In this document: one piece after another, positions 50,252-59,806 of the stretch
Numbering within the stretch: the stretch's first letter is position 1
Layout of the letters: every line of letters starts with the position of its first letter
From: Pseudomonadota bacterium
Lineage (GTDB): Bacteria; Pseudomonadota; Gammaproteobacteria; Steroidobacterales; Steroidobacteraceae
Length of the DNA: 64,000 bases
NCBI GenBank assembly: GCA_021808195.1
Contig: JAKBCE010000007.1
Span: 1-64,000 of the forward strand
Reading direction: 5' to 3'
Notes under the pieces: generated by a model
What the model saw: the letters and a program-made list of their open reading frames with translations, nothing else
What the model was told of the DNA's origin: nothing
The model's database searches: none
Program-made: the position numbers and the translations under genes

Positions 50252-51598
50252 CTAGCGCATCGTGACCAACTCCTCGGCACTGGTCGGGTGAATGGCGACG
50301 GTGTCGTCGAAATCGGCCTTGGTCGCGCCCATGCGCACCGCTACGGCGAAACCCTGCATCATCTCATCGGCGCCTGGGCCGATCACGTGCACCCCCGCCA
50401 CCCGCCTTTCCGGGCCGACGGTCACCAGCTTCATGTCGCAGCGCGGCTTGTGTTCCGTCATGGCGTAATACATCGGCACGAAGCTCGATTTGAACACGGT
50501 GACGTTGTCATCGCCGTAATTCTCGCGCGCCTGCTGCTCGGTCAATCCCACCGTGCCGATCGGCGGATGGCCGAACACGACGGTTGGGATGTTGTGATAA
50601 TCCAGGTGCCGGTCGGCCTGCCCGCCGAACAGCCGGTCGCTGAGGCGGCGGCCCGCCGCGATCGCCACCGGTGTCAGCTGCGCCCGGCCGGTCACATCAC
50701 CGATGGCGTAGATCCCGGCGCTGCTGGTCACCTGGTACTTGTCGGTGCGAATGAACCCGTCCGCATCGCAGCTGACCCCGGCCTGCGCCAGATTCAGCTC
50801 CGCGATGGCGCTCGCGCGGCCGACCGCCCAGAGCACGCAGTCGAACGGGCCGAGCCGGCGGCCGTCGTCGGTCGCGAGCGTCACACGGCCCGCCGCACCC
50901 TCGAGCGCGGCGGGGACGGCGTGGGTGTGGACCGTGACACCCTCGGCGGCGAGGATCTTCAACATCGACTCCCCGAGCATGGTGTCGAACTGTTTCAGCG
51001 CCGCAGCGGACCGCAGCACCAGTGCGGTACTCGAGCCCAGGGCCGCGAAGATGCCCGCCAGTTCGACCGCGATGTAACCGCTGCCGACCACGGCCACCCG
51101 CTGCGGCCGCTGCTCAAGCTCGAAGAATCCGTCCGAAGTGATGCCGAGGTCGGCGCCGGGAATCGGCGGTTGCACGGCCCGGCCGCCCGTGGCGATGACG
51201 ATGTGCGGGGCGCTGAGCCGGGTATTCTCGACCGTAACGGTCCGCCGGTCCGCAAACGCAGCCCGTCCGCGCAGCAGCGTGACGCCGCGTTTGGAGAGAT
51301 TGTTCGCGTAGATGCCGTTCAGTCGCTCGATGTAGGCGTCGCGCCTGTCCTTCAACAGCCGCCAGTCGTGCTCGTGCGCGCCGAGTGTGAAGCCGTAGCC
51401 GGCCGCCTCGCGCATCCCTTCGGCGAGGTCCGCCGCATACCACATCACCTTCTTTGGCACGCAGCCGACGTTCACGCACGTGCCACCGAGCCGGTGGGAC
51501 TCGATCAGCGCCACCTTCGCGCCGTATTCCGCGGCGCGCTGCGCGGCGGCCAGCCCGCCGCTGCCCCCGCCGATCACGATGAGGTCGAATGTGCTCAA
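50252..51598 (-). CDS. gor: Glutathione-disulfide reductase
   Basis: 448-residue class I disulfide oxidoreductase. FAD site [20 protein letters not shown]; redox-active [13 protein letters not shown] (Cys pair); NAD(P) site [20 protein letters not shown] with downstream Arg residues; [14 protein letters not shown] [21 protein letters not shown]-terminal [15 protein letters not shown] with the catalytic His-Pro-T-x-x-E-E. The combination and the absence of an N-terminal extension indicate glutathione reductase. Reduces GSSG with NADPH. 29 bp after topA. Confidence 0.93.
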   Translation of the reverse strand: MSTFDLIVIGGGSGGLAAAQRAAEYGAKVALIESHRLGGTCVNVGCVPKKVMWYAADLAEGMREAAGYGFTLGAHEHDWRLLKDRRDAYIERLNGIYANNLSKRGVTLLRGRAAFADRRTVTVENTRLSAPHIVIATGGRAVQPPIPGADLGITSDGFFELEQRPQRVAVVGSGYIAVELAGIFAALGSSTALVLRSAAALKQFDTMLGESMLKILAAEGVTVHTHAVPAALEGAAGRVTLATDDGRRLGPFDCVLWAVGRASAIAELNLAQAGVSCDADGFIRTDKYQVTSSAGIYAIGDVTGRAQLTPVAIAAGRRLSDRLFGGQADRHLDYHNIPTVVFGHPPIGTVGLTEQQARENYGDDNVTVFKSSFVPMYYAMTEHKPRCDMKLVTVGPERRVAGVHVIGPGADEMMQGFAVAVRMGATKADFDDTVAIHPTSAEELVTMR

Positions 51599-51627
51599 GA
51601 TCTGCCTGTCAGGTCAGCCGCGCCACG

Positions 51628-54204
51628 TTACTTGGCGGTGCGGGTTCGGGTGGATTTCTTCACCGCGCCGCCGGCGCGCTTGGCCGGCGCGCGGGCGCGG
51701 GCCTTGGTGCCCGCTGCCTTCTTCGCCGGCGCTCTGGTCCGTGCGCGCGGGGCGGCGGGCTTCTCGGGTGGCGCCTCGGCTAGCGGCGCCCCGGCAGTGG
51801 CCGGCGCGGCGGCGCCGGCGCGCTTTGCACGGCCGGCGCCTTTGGCGCCCCGTCCGAAGCGGCCCCGCCCGCGCGGTGGAGCCTGTGCGAGCAGCGCGCG
51901 GCACTCCTCCAGGGTGAGCGAGCGGGGCTCGCGGTCCTTGGGAATCTTGGCGTTGCGGTTCCCGTCGGTGACGTACGGGCCGTAGCGGCCGTTGAGTACC
52001 TGGATGTTGTCGACGCCGAAATCGTTGATGATCCGGTTGGCGTCCGCTTCCTTCTTCAAGCGGATGACCTCGAGTGCGCGCTCGAGGCTGACCGTGTACG
52101 GATCGTCTTCTTTCAGCGAGACGTACTTGCTGCCGTATTTCACATACGGGCCGAAGCGGCCGATGTTCGCGACCACGCTCTCTCCCTCGGCGGTTTCCCC
52201 AAGGCTGCGCGGCAGCTTGAATAATTCCATCGCATCGGCGAGGGTGATCGAGTCCATCTTCTGGCCCGGGCGCAAGCCCGCGAAGCGCGGCTTCTCGGCG
52301 TCGTCCTTGGTGCCGATCTGCACAAACGGTCCGAACCGCCCCATGCGCACGCTTACCGGCTTGCCGCTGGCGGCATCGACGCCGAGCTCCCGCGCCTGCG
52401 CAACCTGTTCGCGCGTCACGTTCTTCTCGGTCTGCTCGACCTGATGAATGAACGGCTTCCAGAATTTCTCGAGCGGCGCCGTCCAGGCCTCCTCCCCGCG
52501 CGAGACCGCGTCGAGCTCATCCTCCATGTCGGCGGTGAAGCTGTACTCCACGTAGCGGTGGAAGTGATCGGTCAGGAAGCGGTTGACGATCTTGCCGATG
52601 TCGGTCGGGATGAAGCGCCGGTTGTCCATCTCGACGTACTCGCGATCCTGCAGCGTCGAGATGATCGTGGCATAGGTCGAGGGCCGACCGATGCCGTGTT
52701 CCTCGAGCGCCTTGACCAGCGATGCCTCGCTATAGCGTGGTGGCGGCTCGGTGAAGTGCTGTGCGGCAGTCAGGGCAAGCAAGGCGACCCGATCGCCTTC
52801 TTGCAGTGGCGGCAGCGCATGATCCTCCTCATCGGATTTGGCGTCATCCGTGCCTTCCTGGTACACGGAAATGTAGCCCGGTTTGACCAGGGTCGAGCCG
52901 GTTGCCCGCAGCACGTGCCGCTCAGGTCCGTCCGGCCCGGCCAGCAGGTCGGCCGCCACGGTGTCAAACACGGCGACCGCCATCTGCGAAGCGACGGCGC
53001 GTTTCCAGATGAGCGCGTACAGCCGATACAGGTCATGATCGATTTTGCCCTCGACCTCCGCGGGGGTGACCGCCGCCGAGGTCGGCCGGATGGCCTCGTG
53101 GGCCTCCTGAGCATTCTTCGATTTGGTCTTGAAAACGCGTGGCTCCTCAGCGACCTCGTCCTTGCCGTACAGACGCGTGGCCACCGCGCGGATCTCCTGC
53201 ACCGCCTCCTGCGCAAGTGAGACCGAATCGGTACGCATGTAGGTGATCAGGCCGATGTTGCCTTCGCCGAGGTCAACCCCTTCGTAGAGTTGTTGTGCCA
53301 GGCGCATCGTGCGCCGGGCATTGAAGCCGAGCTTGCGGGCGGCCTCCTGCTGCAGGGTCGAGGTGGTGAAGGGCGGTGCCGGAGTGCGCCGGCGCTGCTT
53401 GCGCTCCACCGCGAGCACCCGCAGTTCCCCGGGCGTCTCGAAGCGCTCGCCGTCGCCGCGGGCGCCGGCAGCTTGCTGCAGCGTGCGCTGCACTTCGTGC
53501 GCCGCGGTGGTGTCGGTGAAGGAGAACTGCTCGACTCGGCGACCGCGATACTCGAGCAGCTTCAGCGGAAAGGGCGAGCGCGCCGCGCCACCGGTGCTGG
53601 CCCCCTCGCCCTCGAGCGTCCAGTACTCGCGGGCGATGAACGCCTCGATCTCCGCCTCGCGTTCGCAAATCATGCGCAACGCCGGACTCTGCACCCGGCC
53701 GGCGGACAGGCCGCGCCGGACCTTCTTCCAGAGCAGCGGCGAGAGATTGAAACCGACCAGATAATCGAGCGCGCGGCGTGCCTGCTGCGCATTGACCAAA
53801 TCGAGCGACAGATCGCGCGGCCGTGCCACAGCATCGCGGATCGCGTTGCGGGTGATTTCGTAGAAGACCACGCGGTGGACGGTCTTGCCGTCGAGTTCGC
53901 CCCGCTCGCGCAGAATCTCCTTCAGGTGCCAGGCGATGGCCTCGCCTTCGCGGTCCGGGTCGGTTGCCAGGTACAGCGCCTTTGATTTCTTCAGGCCGCG
54001 GGCGATGCTCTCCACGTGCCGCTCGTTCTTCTCGAGCACCTGATAGCGCATGGTGTAACCGTGCTCGGGGTCGACTGCGCCTTCCTTGGGCACCAGGTCC
54101 CGGACGTGGCCGTAGGAGGCCAGCACCTCGAAATCCTTGCCCAGGTATTTCTTGATGGTTTTTGCTTTGGCAGGTGACTCGACGACAACCAGATTCTCAG
54201 CCAT
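51628..54204 (-). CDS. topA: DNA topoisomerase I
   Basis: Type IA topoisomerase, 858 residues from ATG 54204 (the frame extends 40 codons upstream without support). TOPRIM: VVVESPAKAKTIKKYLGKDF and ATDPDREGEAIAWHLKEIL (D-x-D-x-E). Active Tyr in NIGLITYMRTDSVSLA. Instead of Cys4 zinc fingers, the C-terminus has repeats MGRFGPFVQIG, IGRFGPYVKYG and NGRYGPYVTDG and a 75-residue Lys/Ala/Arg-rich, histone-H1-like tail. It lies 17 bp downstream of smg and 29 bp upstream of gor. Confidence 0.95.
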   Translation of the reverse strand: MAENLVVVESPAKAKTIKKYLGKDFEVLASYGHVRDLVPKEGAVDPEHGYTMRYQVLEKNERHVESIARGLKKSKALYLATDPDREGEAIAWHLKEILRERGELDGKTVHRVVFYEITRNAIRDAVARPRDLSLDLVNAQQARRALDYLVGFNLSPLLWKKVRRGLSAGRVQSPALRMICEREAEIEAFIAREYWTLEGEGASTGGAARSPFPLKLLEYRGRRVEQFSFTDTTAAHEVQRTLQQAAGARGDGERFETPGELRVLAVERKQRRRTPAPPFTTSTLQQEAARKLGFNARRTMRLAQQLYEGVDLGEGNIGLITYMRTDSVSLAQEAVQEIRAVATRLYGKDEVAEEPRVFKTKSKNAQEAHEAIRPTSAAVTPAEVEGKIDHDLYRLYALIWKRAVASQMAVAVFDTVAADLLAGPDGPERHVLRATGSTLVKPGYISVYQEGTDDAKSDEEDHALPPLQEGDRVALLALTAAQHFTEPPPRYSEASLVKALEEHGIGRPSTYATIISTLQDREYVEMDNRRFIPTDIGKIVNRFLTDHFHRYVEYSFTADMEDELDAVSRGEEAWTAPLEKFWKPFIHQVEQTEKNVTREQVAQARELGVDAASGKPVSVRMGRFGPFVQIGTKDDAEKPRFAGLRPGQKMDSITLADAMELFKLPRSLGETAEGESVVANIGRFGPYVKYGSKYVSLKEDDPYTVSLERALEVIRLKKEADANRIINDFGVDNIQVLNGRYGPYVTDGNRNAKIPKDREPRSLTLEECRALLAQAPPRGRGRFGRGAKGAGRAKRAGAAAPATAGAPLAEAPPEKPAAPRARTRAPAKKAAGTKARARAPAKRAGGAVKKSTRTRTAK

Positions 54205-54221
54205 GTCTTTTTGTGTCCGAT

Positions 54222-54707
54222 TCAGTGCCGCGCGAGATTGCGCTCGCTCGCCATCAGCGCCTCGAAGCGGGCGAACGCGGCGTCCTCCGCGGGCTGTACG
54301 GACAGCGCCAGGAGCACGACCCATTTGAGCTGATCCAGCGTCGGCTCAGCGACATCGAGCGCCAGTGTGCGCTCGATGACCAGTTCGCGCTGCTCGCTCG
54401 TCAGCACGCCGTCACGGTCGAGCCGTGTGAGAAAGTCCCGGCACTCGCCCGACAGGCGCCACAGCTCCCCGTCGCTGAAGACCCGTACGGCCGGCGGACG
54501 GGCCGAGGGCGCGAGTGTCGGCGTCCGTTCGCAGTGCGCGGCCAGCACGGACAGCCATTCCATCGCCTGGGCTACCTCGGTTTGGGTGAACCCCTTGCGG
54601 GCCAGCGCGGAGAATATCTGCCGGCTGGCCGGGACCTCAGCCGGATCCGACAGCATGTAATGGTCGTAAACGTAGATCAGTACGTCGAGAACGCAGCCGG
54701 TTGTCAT
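54222..54707 (-). CDS. smg: Smg/DUF494 family protein
   Basis: A 161-residue DUF494 protein: VLDVLIYVYDHYMLSD at the start, LARKGFTQTEVAQAMEWLSV, and TLDQLKWVVLLALSVQP at the C-terminus. Its role is unknown; it commonly sits between dprA and topA in gammaproteobacteria, as here with topA. In E. coli the topA-linked order also includes dprA upstream. The ATG 54707 is followed by no obvious Shine-Dalgarno beyond weak purines. Confidence 0.88.
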   Translation of the reverse strand: MTTGCVLDVLIYVYDHYMLSDPAEVPASRQIFSALARKGFTQTEVAQAMEWLSVLAAHCERTPTLAPSARPPAVRVFSDGELWRLSGECRDFLTRLDRDGVLTSEQRELVIERTLALDVAEPTLDQLKWVVLLALSVQPAEDAAFARFEALMASERNLARH

Positions 54708-54817
54708 TGAATGAAGTAGTCAGTGCGAGTCGATTCGGTCGTGATGGCCGAGGGATGCGGCGCGCTGCCCCCTGCAGGCTCCGGAATCAGCAGCATCGAG
54801 GCGATTACCGTGCCGCG

Positions 54818-54919
54818 TCAGCCTGAATGGGGCGCGACAGTCTCGAGGGTCTCAGGCTCGAAACCGAGCGCATCTAACAGCATTTCATATTCCTTGTCCA
54901 ATGCAGTCGGGCGCGGAAT
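54818..54919 (-). pseudogene. Likely 3' remnant of dprA
   Basis: On the minus strand, right before smg, an open frame without start codon (preceding TAA) gives IPRPTALDKEYEMLLDALGF, then EPETLETVAPHSG and a stop. LLDALGFEP...LE is very like the start of the C-terminal winged helix of DprA, the RecA loader for natural transformation. dprA usually stands in exactly this place, upstream of smg. Only about 34 codons are left and the upstream 400 bp show no DprA, so the gene appears to be deleted here. Based on one short motif. Confidence 0.4.
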
Positions 54920-55135
54920 TTACATAAGTACATGATTTTGCTGATCAAATAAAGACTCGCGCGGCGCGCGCAGAGGGTTCGGTCCGCCGCGGCGGTACGG
55001 CAGCTCCGCGATAAACCTTGATCTGTAACGTAGCAATATAAAACGCCGGCGGTCGACCTGAGCGGTCGACCGCAGCGGGACCCGCGGCGCTGCGGCGTGC
55101 GCAGTGCAGGTGTGACTTTGCTACTGTCCGGGCGC

Positions 55136-55981
55136 ATGAAATACCGGCACTCTCACCACGCGGGTAATTTTGCGGACGTGCACAAGCACGTGACCGTGCT
55201 GGCACTGCTGGCGGCGCTGCAGCGCAAGGACAAGGGCCTGCTCTATTTCGAGACCCATGCGGGCCGCGGGATTTACGATCTGGCCGATTCGGCTGCCGAG
55301 TCCGGTACCGGGATCGCGCGTCTCGAGGGCGCCGCGTGCAATGCGCCGGAATTGCGCCAGTATCTGCAGAGCGTTGCGCAGTTGCGCCGTGCCGCAGGTG
55401 CGCCGGGTCTGTATCCGGGTTCACCTTGGCTGGCCGCGCATGTGCTGCGTGCCCAGGACCGGGGCGTGTTCGTCGAGGCGCTCGCCGAAGAAGCGCGAGC
55501 ATTGCGTCACGCACTGCCGTCCGCAGGCCACGCGCGGGTGCGGGTCGAGAGCGGCGATGGCTTTGAGCGATTGCGCGCTGTGTTGCCGCCCCCAGAGCGC
55601 CGCGCGCTCACGCTCATCGATCCGCCCTATGAGGACACGCGCCGCGATTTCGAGCGGGTGAAAGCGTGCGCCGAGGAGGCCCTGCGGCGTTTTCCGACCG
55701 GCGTGCTGGCGATTTGGTACCCGGTGAAGGACGCGCGCGACACCGATCGTTGGCTGTCCGGGGTCGCCCGCACCATCGGGCGCGCGGCGCTCGTGGCAGA
55801 GTTGTGGCTGCATCCGCGCGATTCGCGCGTGGCACTGAACGGCTCGGGCCTGGTGATCGTCAATCCGCCCTACCAGCTCGATGAGCGCATGCCAGTGTGG
55901 CTCGATGAACTGCGCCAGTGTCTCGGTGGCGGGCCGGACAGCGGTAGCTCGGTCCGGCCGCTGCCGCCGACGCCGGGGTGA
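55136..55981 (+). CDS. rlmJ: 23S rRNA (adenine2030-N6)-methyltransferase
   Basis: 281-residue RlmJ from ATG 55136: KYRHSHHAGNFADVHKHVTV is the near-invariant start; SAM/adenine motif IDPPYEDTRRDF (DPPY); FETHAGRGIYDLAD. It methylates A2030 of 23S rRNA. The frame is open 13 codons further upstream but lacks motifs. It is the first gene of a plus-strand pair with aroE (32-bp gap). The 216 bp before it hold nothing more than the dprA remnant further left. Confidence 0.94.
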   Translation: MKYRHSHHAGNFADVHKHVTVLALLAALQRKDKGLLYFETHAGRGIYDLADSAAESGTGIARLEGAACNAPELRQYLQSVAQLRRAAGAPGLYPGSPWLAAHVLRAQDRGVFVEALAEEARALRHALPSAGHARVRVESGDGFERLRAVLPPPERRALTLIDPPYEDTRRDFERVKACAEEALRRFPTGVLAIWYPVKDARDTDRWLSGVARTIGRAALVAELWLHPRDSRVALNGSGLVIVNPPYQLDERMPVWLDELRQCLGGGPDSGSSVRPLPPTPG

Positions 55982-56013
55982 CACCGGGCAGGGCCGCGGC
56001 GCAAAATCGTGGC

Positions 56014-56856
56014 ATGAATGGGAGCGTGGATCAGTATGCGGTCGTCGGCCACCCGGTCGCCCACAGTCTCTCGCCGTTCATCCACTCACTGTTTGCGCGG
56101 CAGACCGGACAGTCCCTCACCTACCGGCTGATGGACGTGGAGCCCGAGCAGTTCGACACGCGTGTGCGTGACTTCTTTGCAGGCGGCGGGTGCGGGGTGA
56201 ACATCACCCTGCCGCACAAAACTCGTGCCCTGACGCTGGCCAGCGAACTCACCGAGCGGGCGCGGCTCGCCGGCGCGGTCAATACGCTCGCCGCGCGCCG
56301 CGATGGCACGCTGCTCGGCGATAACACCGATGGGGCCGGGTTGGTACAGGATCTGACCGTCAATCTCGGCACGCCGGTCGCCCAGCGCAGCGTTCTGCTC
56401 ATCGGAGCGGGGGGCGCTGCGCGCGGGGTGATCGCGCCGCTGCTCGCCCTCAAGCCACAGCGCATCGTGATCGCCAACCGGACCGCTGAGCGGGCGGTCG
56501 CGCTGGCAGCGGTGTTCGCGGGGCTGGGCGAGGTGCAGGGATGTGGCTTCGCCGAGCTCGACGGGGAGGCCTTCGACCTGGTCGTCAATGCCACCTCGGC
56601 GAGCCTGACCGGGGCGCTGCCCGAGGTGCCCACCACCGTCTTTCGCGCCGATACTTTCTGTTACGACATGGCTTACGGCCGCAGCGATACGCCCTTTGTC
56701 GGTTGGGCGCGCGAACTCGGCTGTCGCAGGGCCGTGCCGGGGTGGGGCATGCTGGTCGAGCAGGCGGCCGAGTCCTTCCGTCTCTGGCGCGGGGTTCGAC
56801 CCTTGACCGCGCCAGTGCTCACCGCGCTCGCCGGGCGCGGGACGCCTGGCGGCTGA
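56014..56856 (+). CDS. aroE: Shikimate dehydrogenase
   Basis: 280-residue AroE: DQYAVVGHPVAHSLSPFIHS is the substrate-binding start; VNITLPHKTRALTLA holds the catalytic Lys in the N-x-T-x-P-x-K motif; LGDNTDGAGLVQDL has the catalytic Asp; NADP site LIGAGGAARGVIAPLLALKP with ANRTAERAVAL. The C-terminal GWGMLVEQAAESFRLWRG is conserved. Reduces 3-dehydroshikimate in aromatic amino-acid synthesis. Probably co-transcribed with rlmJ. Confidence 0.95.
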   Translation: MNGSVDQYAVVGHPVAHSLSPFIHSLFARQTGQSLTYRLMDVEPEQFDTRVRDFFAGGGCGVNITLPHKTRALTLASELTERARLAGAVNTLAARRDGTLLGDNTDGAGLVQDLTVNLGTPVAQRSVLLIGAGGAARGVIAPLLALKPQRIVIANRTAERAVALAAVFAGLGEVQGCGFAELDGEAFDLVVNATSASLTGALPEVPTTVFRADTFCYDMAYGRSDTPFVGWARELGCRRAVPGWGMLVEQAAESFRLWRGVRPLTAPVLTALAGRGTPGG

Positions 56857-56884
56857 GATTCGCGCCGCAACCGCAGTGGGGCCG

Positions 56885-58144
56885 TTACGGGTTTTGCACG
56901 ACGTCGCCGATTGTGATGGTGGTCGAGGCGGCCACCACCAGCGCGAACGACAGGTCGCGGTAGGTCTTGAAGATCAGCAGCGTGCCGGCGCGATAGTCGG
57001 GCAGCTGCACGCGCGGTGCAAAGGCCCGGCCCGTAGAGCCAAAGGAGCGGAACAGCCAGGCGAACGCGCCATGGGTATCGTGAACCCGCGAGCCGTGATG
57101 TTCGACGGCGAGCACGTCGCCGGGTGACAGTCCGGCGCGGCTGCCGCGATCAAGGACCACGATATCGTACTGGCCGGCGAGATCCGCTCCGCCGGTGCCG
57201 CCGACTACCCAGATGATTTTGCCGCGCACTGGGCGCGAGGGTGCGCGCGGTTCCATGGTGAGGGGAGCGGTTGTGTCCGTGCTCACCAGGCGATCGCCGC
57301 GGAAGGTTTCTCGCGCCGAGTCCGCCAGCAGCGCCGTGGCCGGGGGGCCGTCGGCGGTGATCACCGCCGTGGCGGTATAGCTGCCCAGGTAGCCGTAGAC
57401 GTGACCAAAACCCAGGTCGCCGGGTTCGCGCAACTTGTGCCCGACGTGGATGATGCTGTAGCGGCTGTGCGGATGCGGTCCGAGACTGCTGATGTAGGCC
57501 ACCGTGCCGGTGCCGGCAATCTGTGCCTGGTCGCGGAACGCGATCACGTGCGGTGCGCGCCGGATCTGTCCGGCGCTGAGCACCACGGGACGGGCGAGGA
57601 ATGCGGCGATGGCCGAGTACGGAATGGTCGGGATGGCTGCCGTAATGGGAGTGCTGCTGAGGTGCGGTTCGAGCCGGACGGTCGGCTCTCCTGCCGCCTG
57701 CGCGCGCAGCGGGCTCGCCCGCAGCAGCCGGATCGAGGGCCTGCCGTGGCGACCATAGGCGAGGGCCAGGACATCGCCCGGGTAGATCAGGTGCGGATTA
57801 CGAATCTTGGGATTGAGGTACCAGACCTCAGGCCAGTCCCAGGGATTGCGCAGGAATTTAGAGGCGATGCCCCAGAGCGTATCGCCCGGCTTGACCGTGT
57901 AGGTCATGGGGGCGCTGCGGCGGATGATCGGGGTCGAGTACGCGCTCGAGCTCACCGCCGGCGCAGCCGGGGCGGGAGCTGCGACCGCCGCCGGGGGCGG
58001 GCTCGCAGGCGGTGGTGCGCTCACGGTCGGCCGGCTCGCCCCGTGCGTGACCGAGCAGGCCGCCAAGAGGGCCGGTACCCCGCCCGCCAGTAGAAGGCGG
58101 GCACAGCGAATCTGTTTCGACGCCATGGCCGCGTATAATCGCAT
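56885..58144 (-). CDS. LysM-domain lipoprotein
   Basis: A lipoprotein of about 413-419 residues; ATG 58126 (MASKQIRCARLLLAGGVPAL-LAACS) is the better signal, ATG 58144 also possible. Lipobox ALLAAC; Pro/Ala-rich linker; then LysM (MTYTVKPGDTLWGIASKFLR, NPWDWPEVWYLNPKIRNPHL). The large C-terminal part has a repeated GDVLAL/GDRLV-type beta region of unknown role. LysM binds peptidoglycan. It diverges from def, an arrangement seen in many gammaproteobacteria together with dprA, where the LysM protein lies between. Confidence 0.88.
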   Translation of the reverse strand: MRLYAAMASKQIRCARLLLAGGVPALLAACSVTHGASRPTVSAPPPASPPPAAVAAPAPAAPAVSSSAYSTPIIRRSAPMTYTVKPGDTLWGIASKFLRNPWDWPEVWYLNPKIRNPHLIYPGDVLALAYGRHGRPSIRLLRASPLRAQAAGEPTVRLEPHLSSTPITAAIPTIPYSAIAAFLARPVVLSAGQIRRAPHVIAFRDQAQIAGTGTVAYISSLGPHPHSRYSIIHVGHKLREPGDLGFGHVYGYLGSYTATAVITADGPPATALLADSARETFRGDRLVSTDTTAPLTMEPRAPSRPVRGKIIWVVGGTGGADLAGQYDIVVLDRGSRAGLSPGDVLAVEHHGSRVHDTHGAFAWLFRSFGSTGRAFAPRVQLPDYRAGTLLIFKTYRDLSFALVVAASTTITIGDVVQNP

Positions 58145-58264
58145 GTCGGCCCCCCATGTACGGCGGTTTAATGTCAAGCTGTGCATCCGGTCACGGTCGT
58201 GCCGCGGCGGGCGGCATGCCCGGCTCGGCTGGAACCACTCCCCCTATCGCGACTCCAACGATTC

Positions 58265-58801
58265 ATGGCGCTCAGAACGATACTCGAGTTTCCCGATCCG
58301 CGTCTGCGTACGCGGGCACAGACGGTCGTGCGGTTCGATGCCGAATTGCATCGCCTGATCGACGACATGCTCGAAACCATGTATGCGGCCCCCGGTATTG
58401 GCCTGGCGGCCACACAGGTCGATGTGCATCAGCGCCTCATTGTCATCGATGTTTCGGAGACACACAACGAGCCGCTGGTGCTGGTGAATCCTGAGATCGT
58501 GGAGAGCGAGGGCGAGGCGAGCACCGAGGAGGGCTGTCTGTCGGTGCCCGGGATCTTCGATGCCGTCAAACGCGCCGCGCGCATCCGGGTGCGCGCCCAG
58601 GATCGCACCGGTCAGGTGTTCGAGCGCGACTGCGACGAGCTGCTTGCCGTGTGCGTCCAGCACGAGATGGATCATCTCGACGGCAAGCTGTTCGTCGACT
58701 ACCTGTCCAGCCTCAAGCGGGATCGCATCCGCAAGAAACTGGAGAAAGAGCGCAAGACGCGCGCGCAGCGACGTGAGACCGCGCCGCTGCCGGCGCTGTG
58801 A
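58265..58801 (+). CDS. def: Peptide deformylase
   Basis: 178-residue peptide deformylase from ATG 58265 (longer frame not needed): [17 protein letters not shown] (motif 1), [10 protein letters not shown] (motif 2, metal Cys), and [20 protein letters not shown] (motif 3, H-E-x2-H). The basic tail [14 protein letters not shown] is longer than in E. coli. It removes the N-formyl group from new proteins. First gene of the def-fmt-rsmB-DUF4390-ntrY run; 12 bp before fmt. Confidence 0.96.
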   Translation: MALRTILEFPDPRLRTRAQTVVRFDAELHRLIDDMLETMYAAPGIGLAATQVDVHQRLIVIDVSETHNEPLVLVNPEIVESEGEASTEEGCLSVPGIFDAVKRAARIRVRAQDRTGQVFERDCDELLAVCVQHEMDHLDGKLFVDYLSSLKRDRIRKKLEKERKTRAQRRETAPLPAL

Positions 58802-58813
58802 CCGGTCGACGCG

Positions 58814-59806
58814 GTGGCCGAGCCCCAAGCATTGCGGGTGGCGTTCGCCGGAACGCCGGAATTCGCCGTCCCGGTCCTGCAGGCGCTGGCGCACAGCCGG
58901 CACCGGCTGGTCGGGATCCTCACACAGCCTGATCGGCCCAAGGGTCGCGGCCGGCAGGTGCACGCCTCGCCGGTGAAGCGGGCCGCCGGACCGGGAGTGC
59001 CGGTCCACCAGCCGGCGGTCTTGTCGGCGCCCGCCGATTGGGCGCCGCTGCTCGGGTGGCAACCCGATGTGCTGGTCGTCGTGGCGTACGGACTGATCCT
59101 GCCGCAACCGGTGCTCGACCTGCCGCCGCTCGGTTGCATCAATGTGCATGCCTCGTTGCTGCCGCACTGGCGCGGCGCCGCGCCGATCGAGCGCGCGCTG
59201 TTGGCCGGGGATCGCGAGACGGGCCTCACGATCATGCAGATGGATGCCGGTCTGGACACCGGCCCGATCCTGCTGCAGCAGCCCGAGCCGATCGAGTCGA
59301 CCGATACCGGCGGCAGCTTGCGCGACCGCCTCGCCGAGCGGTCCGGGCCTCTTCTGCTGCAGGCTTTGGAGGCGCTCGCGCGCGGCACGCTGAGCGCCAC
59401 GCCCCAGCCGGCCGAGGGTGCGACCTATGCGCGCAAGCTCGAGAAGCGCGAGGCGCTGATCGACTGGGACCGTCCGGCGGTACAGATCGAGCGGCAGATT
59501 CGGGCGCTTCGCCCGCGCGCAACGGCCGAAACCGTCTGGTTCGATCCGCAGAGCGGTGCCGAGGAACGACTGCTCGTGCATCGCGCGCGTCTGGTGACCG
59601 AGGCGCAGGAAAGTCCCGCCGCGCCGGGGTGCATCCTGCACACTGCAGGCCATCACCAGGACGGTTACATCCGCGTGCAATGTGGCTGCGGCAGCCTCGA
59701 TCTGCTGACGCTGCAGCGGCCCGGCGGCTCGCCTCAGTGCGCGGGCGTGTTCGCCAGCGGCCAGCGCCGGCTGCAGCCGCAGATGCGGCTGGGTCGGGCG
59801 CGTTGA
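58814..59806 (+). CDS. fmt: Methionyl-tRNA formyltransferase
   Basis: 330-residue Fmt. GTG 58814: LRVAFAGTPEFAVPVLQALA is the N-terminal formyl-THF domain; CINVHASLLPHWRGAAPIER holds the SLLP-x-x-RG motif and the catalytic Asn/His region; C-terminal OB fold LIDWDRPAVQIERQIRALRP. Attaches formyl to initiator Met-tRNA. Stop overlaps the rsmB start as TTGA. Confidence 0.95.
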   Translation: MAEPQALRVAFAGTPEFAVPVLQALAHSRHRLVGILTQPDRPKGRGRQVHASPVKRAAGPGVPVHQPAVLSAPADWAPLLGWQPDVLVVVAYGLILPQPVLDLPPLGCINVHASLLPHWRGAAPIERALLAGDRETGLTIMQMDAGLDTGPILLQQPEPIESTDTGGSLRDRLAERSGPLLLQALEALARGTLSATPQPAEGATYARKLEKREALIDWDRPAVQIERQIRALRPRATAETVWFDPQSGAEERLLVHRARLVTEAQESPAAPGCILHTAGHHQDGYIRVQCGCGSLDLLTLQRPGGSPQCAGVFASGQRRLQPQMRLGRAR

